Positions 47,202 through 54,440 of a stretch of DNA of 64,000 nt are shown here, piece after piece. A program made the position numbers and the translations under genes. Each line of letters begins with the position of its first letter. Positions within the stretch are counted from its first letter, which is position 1. This DNA comes from an uncultured Colwellia sp. (GTDB lineage Bacteria; Pseudomonadota; Gammaproteobacteria; Enterobacterales; Alteromonadaceae). The stretch covers positions 1 to 64,000 of the forward strand of contig CAJXYE010000010.1 in NCBI GenBank assembly GCA_913063325.1, read 5' to 3'. Under the pieces are notes generated by a model that had not been told where the DNA came from, ran no database searches, and was given only the letters and a program-made list of their open reading frames with translations.

Positions 47202-47681
47202 ATGAGTAATATTTATCAATTTTCAGTACTGAACAATAAAGAAGAAACCATTGAATTAACACAGTTTACCGATAAAGTTATGTTGATTGTTAATACGGCT
47301 AGTGACTGCGGTTTTACCCCACAATATCAAGGGTTACAATCGCTATATGATTCATTTCAAGCAAAAGGTTTTGAAGTGTTGGCTTTTCCTTGTAATCAAT
47401 TTAAACAACAAGAATCGGGTACTAATGAAGAAATTCAGCAATTTTGTGATTTACGTTTCAATATAAAATTTCCATTATTTAACAAGATTGACGTTAATGG
47501 CGATAATGCTGAGCCACTGTTTAGTTTTTTAAAACAAGAGGCACCCGGTATTCTTGGCTCTAAATCCATTAAATGGAATTTCACTAAATTTTTAGTAAAT
47601 CGCCAAGGTGAAGTGGTTAAACGTTATGCGCCAACAACAAAACCAGAAGCAATAACCGCTGATATTGAAAAGTTACTGTAA
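47202..47681 (+). CDS. Glutathione peroxidase family protein
   Basis: The 159-residue thioredoxin-fold protein has VNTASDCGFTPQYQGLQSLY, with cysteine at the peroxidatic position, then LAFPCNQFKQQESG and IKWNFTKFLVNRQGEV. The catalytic Cys-Gln-Trp set is complete. Many bacterial members use thioredoxin rather than glutathione. The gene is 6 bases before an OhrR-like regulator, which suggests peroxide-induced expression. Confidence 0.93.
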   Translation: MSNIYQFSVLNNKEETIELTQFTDKVMLIVNTASDCGFTPQYQGLQSLYDSFQAKGFEVLAFPCNQFKQQESGTNEEIQQFCDLRFNIKFPLFNKIDVNGDNAEPLFSFLKQEAPGILGSKSIKWNFTKFLVNRQGEVVKRYAPTTKPEAITADIEKLL

Positions 47682-47687
47682 TACCTA

Positions 47688-48119
47688 ATGAACGATAATT
47701 TACTATTAGAGAAGCAGCTGTGTTTTCGAATTTATAGTTTAAATAAATTAATGTGCCGCCTCTATGCGCCAATTTTGAAAGAGTTAGCCCTAACCTACCC
47801 TCAATATTTAGCTATGTTGGTATTGTGGCAGCACAAAAAGGGGATTTCGGTTAAAGAGCTAGGTCATCAACTTGATTTGGATTCAGGCACGCTATCGCCA
47901 TTATTAAAACGGTTGGAAACTCAGGGCTTAGTTTCGAGAGTTCGCCAGTCTCAGGATGAACGTGTGGTTATGATTAAACTCACTCAAAAAGGAGTGAGTT
48001 TACGACAAGCCGCAGAGCATATTCCTAAAAAAATGTTTTCCGTATCGGGATTAACACCTGAGAAATTACAGGGTTTAACTCTGGAGCTAGATCAGCTTAT
48101 TGCTCATCTTAGTGATTAA
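47688..48119 (+). CDS. ohrR: OhrR-type MarR-family peroxide regulator
   Basis: The 143-residue winged-helix protein contains the OhrR signature LEKQLCFRIYSLNKLMCRLY, with the reactive cysteine at about residue 12. It continues with LALTYPQYLAMLVLWQHK, KELGHQLDLDSGTLSPLLKRLE and the wing QSQDERVVMIKLTQKG. OhrR represses organic-peroxide defence genes until its cysteine is oxidised. No ohr gene is adjacent, so the glutathione peroxidase gene upstream is the likely local target. Confidence 0.9.
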   Translation: MNDNLLLEKQLCFRIYSLNKLMCRLYAPILKELALTYPQYLAMLVLWQHKKGISVKELGHQLDLDSGTLSPLLKRLETQGLVSRVRQSQDERVVMIKLTQKGVSLRQAAEHIPKKMFSVSGLTPEKLQGLTLELDQLIAHLSD

Positions 48120-48179
48120 ACCAATTTAGGCTTATTAAAGTGCTGCGTCATTAAGGTGGAAAGTGAGTAAGGATTCAGG

Positions 48180-48460
48180 AGAATGTGCATCCTGCATTCT
48201 CTAATAAGGTACGTCCTGTACCGTCTGCATTCTCTTCTAAGTAACATAAAATTAAGTTGTTGATTTGTAATTAGATAACAAAAATATAAATACCGTCATC
48301 TTCGAAGTCTCTGATCGAAGATCCATTGTATTTTAGAAACTGGATCTTCGATCAGAGACTTCGAAGATGACGAACAAAGCTTTGCTGTACTTGCGGATAA
48401 AAATGTTACTGGTAGATGGTTGGGGCGCAGCGGCTGATTCTCTAATAAGTAGCATCCTGG
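48180..48460. repeat. Family B repeat, left copy, with 32-base perfect inverted arms
   Basis: The copy includes TGCATTCTCTAATAAGGTAC, a unique stretch (ACATAAAATTAAGTTGTTG), and a palindrome at 48294-48372 with two 32-base perfect arms and a 15-base loop. TGGTTGGGGCGCAGCGGCTG ends it. The same sequence reappears at about 49982-50294 on the other side of an insertion element. Confidence 0.92.
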
Positions 48461-48534
48461 ATTCAGGAGAATGTGCGTCCTGCATTCTCTAATAAGTCGC
48501 ATCCATGCTACGTCCGACAAAAGACCTCGGGAAT

Positions 48535-48625
48535 GACGACTTCATTGTAAGCGTCATCTTCGAGTTTACTTGTCGAAGATCCATTGTCTTATAAACTGGA
48601 TTCAGGAGAATGTGCTCAGGATAAT
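48535..48625. repeat. Family B hairpin repeat
   Basis: It contains GCGTCATCTTCGAGTTTACT, TGTCGAAGATCCATTGTC and GGATTCAGGAGAATGTGC. It adjoins the left end of the insertion element. Confidence 0.8.
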
Positions 48626-48631
48626 TGCTTA

Positions 48632-49979
48632 TATGGACTCCTCATATTGTGCAATAACAATTTAAAAATATTAGATGCGTGCTTATATACGGACTCTTAG
48701 TGGGAAGCTATCCCGGTCACTTTGATGTATTCGCACCTTCATGCCTAATCTCCTGCACGACATTATAAATATGTTCAGAGCAATTTACAGGCTGTTGAAG
48801 GTTGGTCTAACCATTTTAAAGATCTTTATTGAACAATATTAAACGCTTTATAACTTTTTAAGCCGCAATCAATACGGGCTTGTAATCCGTGTTGTTTTTC
48901 AATAATGCATAAGCGGTTCGTGCTGTTTTATTGGCTAACGCCATCGATGCACAATTAACTCCTCTACGTTCTATTAAGGCTTTTAACCAACGTTCTTTTT
49001 CTGTTTTGGCGGGCCTATTTTTTAGTTTCGACACCACAGCTCTCGCCCCTAAGAAAATACAACTGCGTAATGGCTTATCGCATGAGCCTTTTCCTACCGA
49101 CCCCAATTTTACTTTACCGCCACTGCTATGCTGTTTTGGCGTAAGGCCGATACAAGCGGCGACTTGCCTGCCACTGTTGAAGTGCTCACCATTGCCTAGC
49201 TGTATTTTCAGCCTAACCGCAGTAATAGGCCCAACACTTTCAAGCTTCATTAATTTTTGGCAATCACTATCTTGTGCGGTTAATTGTATTAACTCATTAT
49301 TTATTTCTTCAAAATCGTCTTCAAGACGAGAATAGAGTTCCCACATTTGAAGTAACCCTTTTCTCATCGGGAAAGTTAAATCATTTTCAGCATCTTCTAA
49401 AATTTCAGGTATCCGTTCTTTAAAGCTTTTAATACTTTTATTGATAACAAGGCCAAACTCTAGCAACAAGCCACGTACTTGATTTGATAGTTGTAGCTTC
49501 TGCTTATCAATCAGGCTTCTCATCTTTTCAATAGATTGAAGCCCTTGTTGTTCGACAGATAAAATCCTAGCGGGCTTTATATTAGCTGCTCGACTTGCAA
49601 CGGCAATCGCTACGGCATCATTCGCATCGGTTTTTTGACCGGTTCTAAACGGTTTAACTTGTTTAGGGGGTATAACCATTACTTTATGGCCTAAAGACTG
49701 AGAAAATCTTGCCCAATAATGAGCACCGCCACAACTTTCCATAGCAATAAGAGAAAGCTTTTGTTTAGCTAACCATTCTTTTAACTTGGCTCTATTCATC
49801 GCTTTATTAACAATTATTTTTCCATGTGTGGTCATAATGCAAACTTGAAAAATATCTTTTGCTAAATCGATAGCAATTACGTTACATTGTTCCATTGTGT
49901 GGACTCCTGGTAAAAGTTGATTTGAGTGAATGCTTTTCACTTTATACCGTAAATCTCCCGTTAAGGGGAGGAGTCCATA
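48632..49979 (-). mobile_element. IS110-family (IS1111-type) insertion element
   Basis: The ends carry a 12-base inverted repeat, TATGGACTCCTC at 48632-48643 and GAGGAGTCCATA at 49968-49979. Such subterminal inverted repeats mark the IS1111 branch of IS110. A third GGACTCCTGG copy lies just before the transposase start. The element sits within a family B repeat, which is present on both sides. Exact ends are not fixed. Confidence 0.75.
48858..49895 (-). CDS. IS110-family transposase
   Basis: The 345-residue product contains the DEDD catalytic set: IDLAKDIFQV, IAMESCGGAHYW and KTDANDAVAIAVA. The C-terminal Transposase_20 domain follows (LMKLESVGPITAVRLKIQLGN, ACIGLTPKQHSSGGKVKLGS). The track start at 49991 runs outside the element. 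AGGAG eight bases before the ATG at 49895 gives MEQCNVIAIDL. The RG.YLR-like motif reads GSCDKPLRSCIF, a common variant. The frame is intact, so the element may be active. Confidence 0.93.
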   Translation of the reverse strand: MEQCNVIAIDLAKDIFQVCIMTTHGKIIVNKAMNRAKLKEWLAKQKLSLIAMESCGGAHYWARFSQSLGHKVMVIPPKQVKPFRTGQKTDANDAVAIAVASRAANIKPARILSVEQQGLQSIEKMRSLIDKQKLQLSNQVRGLLLEFGLVINKSIKSFKERIPEILEDAENDLTFPMRKGLLQMWELYSRLEDDFEEINNELIQLTAQDSDCQKLMKLESVGPITAVRLKIQLGNGEHFNSGRQVAACIGLTPKQHSSGGKVKLGSVGKGSCDKPLRSCIFLGARAVVSKLKNRPAKTEKERWLKALIERRGVNCASMALANKTARTAYALLKNNTDYKPVLIAA

Positions 49980-49981
49980 CA

Positions 49982-50330
49982 TCTCCTGCATTATCTAATA
50001 AGGTACTTCCTGTACCGTCTGCATTATCTAATAAGGTACGTCCTTTACCGTCTGCATTCTCTTCTAAGTAACATAAAATTAAGTTGTTGATTTGTAATTA
50101 GATAACAAAAATATAAATACCGTCATCTTCGAAGTCTCTGATCGAAGATCCATTGTATTTTAGAAACTGGATCTTCGATCAGAGACTTCGAAGATGACGA
50201 ACAAAGATTTGCTGTACTTGCGGATAAAAATGTTACTGGTAGTTACTGGTAGATGGTTGGGGCGCAGCGGCTGATTCTCTAATAAGTAGCATCCATGCTA
50301 CGACCGATCGGACAACTCGGGAATGACAAT
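49982..50330. repeat. Family B repeat, right copy
   Basis: This copy repeats the sequence of 48190-48460 almost base for base, including the palindrome (50121-50199). It has an additional partial GGTAC module and a duplicated TAGTTACTGG. The family B end GGGAATGACA follows near 50320. Confidence 0.92.
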
Positions 50331-50353
50331 AAAGCCGCTAGCTATCAGTAATC

Positions 50354-51736
50354 TTATGAAAATAGCGTGTTATGTAATTTTTCAACAACAGAGTTAGCAT
50401 CACTTTCATCAACTAAAAAGCATAAGTTGTTGGCACTTGCACCATGGCAAATTAAACGAATATTAATATCGTTTATGGTATCAAAAATAGTTTGGCCAAT
50501 ACCTTTAGCGCTCGTTAAACCATTGCCGATCACGGCGACAAGTGATAATCCATGCTCAACGCTTACTTCACAAAGTTGCTCTAACTCTGCAACAACCGTA
50601 TTAGTAATTACTGATTGCGTTGAACCACTTGGATTATCGAAGGTTAACGCAACACTAATTTCACTGGTGGTGATTAAATCAATACTCAATTCATGTTTAG
50701 CTAATATGCCAAATACTTTCGCTAAAAAACCACTGGCATGTAACATAGCCGGGCTTTTAACCGTAACAAGGGTTTGTTCACGTCTTAAGGCAATAGAACG
50801 ATATGTTGGGTTCGATTCAACTTTTTTCTTAATTTGGGTCCCACCCTTTTCTGGCTCTTTACTTGAACCAACAAAAACGGGGATATTACGTCGCATAGCA
50901 GGAATAAGCGTTGCTGGGTGTAATATTTTAGCGCCAAAGGTAGCCATCTCCGCAGCTTCGCCAAAACTAATTTCTTTGATCGCGCGTGCTTGATCAGTAA
51001 TACGTGGATCAGTAGTGAAAATGCCAACTACGTCAGTCCAAATTGATAAGTTATTACCGTTTACCGCCTCGGCAAGTAACGCTGCTGAATAATCAGAGCC
51101 GCCTCGCCCTAACGTTGTCGTATGGCCTTGACTGTCTTGACCAATAAAACCTTGAGTAACAATCACTTTATTAACAAGTTTTGGCAGTAAAAGCTGTTTG
51201 CTTTGCTCACTTAACTGATTAATATCTACTACGGCTTTGCCATGCAAGCTATTAGTTTTCATTACTTGTTGTACATTGAAGTATTCACCAGCAATATCAA
51301 TAGACTGTAAAACTTGGGCAAATACACGTGAACTTAATTGCTCGCCAAAGGCAAGGATCGCATCCGTAGTTTTAGTGGTGAATTGTAATGATTGCGTCAA
51401 AGCATGTTGCGTTAATTCATCAAGTAAGCTGTCTATTTCTTGATTAAGCTCTGCTTCTACTTTACTCGATAAGTGCTGAGTAATGTTGAGCTGAATTGCT
51501 CGAATGCTTTCAACGATATCTTTCTGCTCATCCAACGAAATATTCTTTTGGCTTAAACGTACTAAATAATTAGTAACGCCAGCACTGGCTGAAACAACAA
51601 TTAAGCGGTTACTGGTATCGTTTTTAATAATATGAGCGCATCGTAACATTGCTTGAAAATCGGCTACGCTGGTGCCGCCAAACTTAGCTACGGTTAATGA
51701 TGGTGTTGATTGTACTGAGTTTTGTACTGAATTCAC
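50354..51736 (-). CDS. lysC: Lysine-sensitive aspartokinase III
   Basis: The 460-residue protein starts with LTVAKFGGTSVADFQAM and has GRGGSDYSAALLAEAV, WTDVVGIFTTDPRI and EISFGEAAEMATFGAKILHP, the aspartokinase core. Two C-terminal ACT domains follow (VTVKSPAMLHASGFLAKVF onward). It phosphorylates aspartate, the first step to lysine, threonine and methionine. The start is GTG with GGGAG upstream. It is single-gene and monofunctional, and a lysine riboswitch precedes it, which agrees with the LysC type. Confidence 0.95.
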   Translation of the reverse strand: MNSVQNSVQSTPSLTVAKFGGTSVADFQAMLRCAHIIKNDTSNRLIVVSASAGVTNYLVRLSQKNISLDEQKDIVESIRAIQLNITQHLSSKVEAELNQEIDSLLDELTQHALTQSLQFTTKTTDAILAFGEQLSSRVFAQVLQSIDIAGEYFNVQQVMKTNSLHGKAVVDINQLSEQSKQLLLPKLVNKVIVTQGFIGQDSQGHTTTLGRGGSDYSAALLAEAVNGNNLSIWTDVVGIFTTDPRITDQARAIKEISFGEAAEMATFGAKILHPATLIPAMRRNIPVFVGSSKEPEKGGTQIKKKVESNPTYRSIALRREQTLVTVKSPAMLHASGFLAKVFGILAKHELSIDLITTSEISVALTFDNPSGSTQSVITNTVVAELEQLCEVSVEHGLSLVAVIGNGLTSAKGIGQTIFDTINDINIRLICHGASANNLCFLVDESDANSVVEKLHNTLFS

Positions 51737-51960
51737 AAATTTCTCCCATAAAAATACTAGCCATTTACTGGACTCTTTATCGAGATTATACCGAGTAAAT
51801 AACTATTGGAAGAGCATGACTGATTAGTTAACGAATGAAAATTTTGCAAGTTTAGTAGGAATAGATAAACCGCAAATAAACGAAACATTTTCAGCCAGAA
51901 GCTCTCCACCTATTAATTAATGCATAATGATACCTTATATATATACAGGTATTATTTAAC

Positions 51961-52123
51961 AAATACGTCAGGTGACAATCATAAGGATTCAACCTTAGTG
52001 ACCGAATAGTTAAGTCCACCACTTAACTATTCTCGGCGATAACTTCCCTCAAAAACGGTTATTGGAATGTGGTTCCTGTCGTTTTCTACCTAAGCTTCGC
52101 ACCTCTTCTGGTGCATCGCATTT
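51961..52123 (-). promoter_or_regulatory. Lysine riboswitch (L box) of lysC
   Basis: On the minus strand the leader reads AGAAGAGGTGCG, GAGGGAAGTTATCGCCGA, AAGGTTGAATCCTTATG and TTGTCACCTGACG, in the order seen in the E. coli lysC leader. AAATGCG at the 5' end pairs with CGTATTT at the 3' end to form P1. It lies about 225 bases before lysC on the same strand. No clear T-run terminator was found between it and lysC, so control may act on translation. Confidence 0.93.
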
Positions 52124-52264
52124 TAGAGTATTGACCCTAAACCACAATGCGAAATCATTAAACCCGATTTTTCACAATATTGCAACAGGATTTTAGCCCG
52201 TATATATAAATTATTTTCCAGTCTGGATTGATTGTTATTCGCTGATTTCTCTCATTGTTAGGCA

Positions 52265-52460
52265 TATAGCTCATGAAAAATCTCATCAAGACAGTCATCC
52301 TGAATTCGTCATCCTGAATTCGTCATCCTGAATTCGTCATCCTGAATTTATTTCAGGATCAGGATCAGGATCAGGATCAGGATCAGGATCAGGATCAGTA
52401 TCAGTATGACGTGAAACTCATTACGGCTTGTGAGTTCCTGAATAGACTACATAGGCATCT
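52265..52460. mobile_element. MITE-like element with expanded hairpin arms
   Basis: The outer sequences match the 29430-29600 element (CATATAGCTCA and AATAGACTACATA). One arm has four copies of the 14-base unit GTCATCCTGAATTC. The other has seven CAGGAT and two CAGTAT units (52354-52407). No coding sequence is seen in 52124-52563. Confidence 0.65.
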
Positions 52461-52563
52461 AAATTGATCTGCTTGGTTTTACCAAAGATTTAACTGGGCA
52501 GCATCACGCAATACTTGATATAGTTAATAAATCTTAATATTTTAGGTCACTTAGCTGAATCAC

Positions 52564-53325
52564 ATGGATTTATTTCTTCTTAAAAAGATCATCACCGTAT
52601 TGGTCATGCCCATCAATATAGTGCTTTTATTACTTATTTTTGCCTTAGTTGTTCATCGAAAAAGCCCTAAAAAAAGTATTAAGTGCCTATCAACAGCTAT
52701 TGTGATTTTATTTCTCAGCGCTTTCCCCCCTTTTTCAAGTACGGTTATGACTGCCATTGAAAATGATTACCCGCCTTATGTTAAAACGAATTTAGCCATC
52801 GATTATATTATTGTGCTAGGTTGCGGCCATAGTACCAATGCTAATTTACCGGTAACGTCACAGTTAGCCAATTGCTCTTTGCAACGCATGGTTGAAGCTT
52901 TACGTATATATCAATTACATCCCGAAGCGAGAATAATCACTTCCGGCTCTAGCGGGCATAATCAGATATCGAATGCAGAAACCGTTAAGCAATCATTAGT
53001 ACTTTTGGGCGTTCCAGCACAAAAAATTATTACTGAGAACTTCCCCAAAGATACTGAAGAAGAAGCACAACTTATTGCGCCGCGTGTACAAGGTACCCAA
53101 GTGATACTTGTGACCAATGCAGAACATATGCCTAGATCTATGAATTACTTTCAAACAGAAGGAATATTTCCAATTGCCGCACCTACCGGTTACTGGGTAA
53201 AAAATCCAGATGGCGATAAAAGCTGGGGTTATTATATGCCCAGTAGTAGAACATTAAACCAGAGTACCGTTGCCTGGTATGAAAGTTTGGGCTTAGTCGT
53301 ACAATGGTTTAAAACACTGTATTAG
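52564..53325 (+). CDS. YdcF/ElyC-like DUF218 membrane protein
   Basis: The 253-residue protein has two N-terminal membrane helices (ITVLVMPINIVLLLLIFALVV and AIVILFLSAFPPF). A DUF218 domain follows: DYIIVLGCGHSTNA, RMVEALRIYQLHPEARIITSG, NAETVKQSLVLLGVP, TEEEAQLIAP and VILVTNAEHMPRSMNYF. E. coli ElyC, of the same type, affects peptidoglycan precursor supply and envelope integrity; the reaction is unknown. It stands alone. Confidence 0.88.
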   Translation: MDLFLLKKIITVLVMPINIVLLLLIFALVVHRKSPKKSIKCLSTAIVILFLSAFPPFSSTVMTAIENDYPPYVKTNLAIDYIIVLGCGHSTNANLPVTSQLANCSLQRMVEALRIYQLHPEARIITSGSSGHNQISNAETVKQSLVLLGVPAQKIITENFPKDTEEEAQLIAPRVQGTQVILVTNAEHMPRSMNYFQTEGIFPIAAPTGYWVKNPDGDKSWGYYMPSSRTLNQSTVAWYESLGLVVQWFKTLY

Positions 53326-53345
53326 CTAAGTGACCTGATAAAAAT

Positions 53346-54104
53346 TTAAACTGGGTTATCAATATCAACAAAGAGTACTTCAACTCCGTGCTCTTTCGCT
53401 AAATGTTCACCTAAAGCCTTTACGCCATAACGTTCAGTGGCGTGATGGCCGGCAGCAAAAAAATGAATATCCATTTCATGTGCAATGTGAGTTGTCTGCT
53501 CTGATACTTCTCCTGTTAAAAAAGCATCTATGCCCTGCTCAGCAGCCAGTTCGATATAGCCTTGACCACCACCAGAGCACCAAGCAATAGTTTTTATTGG
53601 TTTATTACTTTTTGCAGGGATATGCAGACATTCTCGCTCTAGGGTGCGATTAATTAACTTAGCTAAATCGTCGCTGCTACATTCATGCTTGAAATTTCCC
53701 TGCATTGCGACACTTAACGGGTTACCAAGCTCTAATGGGGCAACATCATCAATGTTAAATAACTTAGCTAGTTGTGCGTTGTTACCTAAGGTTGGATGAA
53801 TGTCTAACGGTAAATGATAAGCAAACAAGTTAATATCATTGACCAAAAGTGCCTTGATACGATCATGTTTCATACCACGAATTACATATGATTCGTTTTT
53901 CCAAAAATAGCCGTGATGCACCAATATAGCATTCGCTTTTTCACTGATAGCTCGTTCGATAAGCGCTTTAGAGGCAGTAACACCTGTGACTATTTTATTG
54001 ATGGTTTCACTCCCTTGAACTTGTAGTCCATTAGGTGTGAAGTCTTTTATTTGCTGTGGTTTTAACAGCTCTGTTAAGTAGCGTTCTAGTTCAATTGCAC
54101 GCAT
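53346..54104 (-). CDS. Nif3-like dinuclear metal centre protein (YbgI family)
   Basis: The 252-residue protein shows LVHHGYFWKN and LFAYHLPLDIHPTLGNNAQLA, metal-ligand motifs of Nif3-like proteins. CSGGGQGYIELAAEQGIDAFLTGEVSEQTTH and FFAAGHHATERYGVKAL provide the remaining ligands. Members form hexamers with a two-metal site. The biochemical role is unsettled, although GTP cyclohydrolase type 1 names appear in databases. It is convergent with the ydcF-like gene. Confidence 0.92.
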   Translation of the reverse strand: MRAIELERYLTELLKPQQIKDFTPNGLQVQGSETINKIVTGVTASKALIERAISEKANAILVHHGYFWKNESYVIRGMKHDRIKALLVNDINLFAYHLPLDIHPTLGNNAQLAKLFNIDDVAPLELGNPLSVAMQGNFKHECSSDDLAKLINRTLERECLHIPAKSNKPIKTIAWCSGGGQGYIELAAEQGIDAFLTGEVSEQTTHIAHEMDIHFFAAGHHATERYGVKALGEHLAKEHGVEVLFVDIDNPV

Positions 54105-54266
54105 CAGTATTTATGCTCTCAAGTTAGTTTTCAATATCATACGACATCAATCACTTTTTTGACACTCTAAGCGCGTGAACCCATTGAATATAAACACTGA
54201 TTTGCTGTATTCACCTGCAATAGTTTACTCTACCGAATAGAATTATTGCATACAATATACACTATA

Positions 54267-54378
54267 ACACATTGATTATGTGTCAAAATGTTTTTGTTTC
54301 ATCTCATGAAAGTTTTTGATATAACTTTCATATCGTAGTTTACCTTTAATAACAGTTTGTTATAGGTTTGTTAACAAA
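54267..54378 (+). promoter_or_regulatory. Cluster of three dyads upstream of the TonB-dependent receptor
   Basis: ACACAT-N5-ATGTGT (54267-54283), ATGAAAGTT-N8-AACTTTCAT (54306-54331) and the perfect palindrome TTTGTTAACAAA (54367-54378) lie within 115 bases of each other and 60-170 bases before the receptor start. The regulators are unknown. Confidence 0.5.
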
Positions 54379-54440
54379 TCGTTATTATTGGTAAGTACAG
54401 ATACTTAAAAATAATTATAAATAAATCAAAGGAATATATA

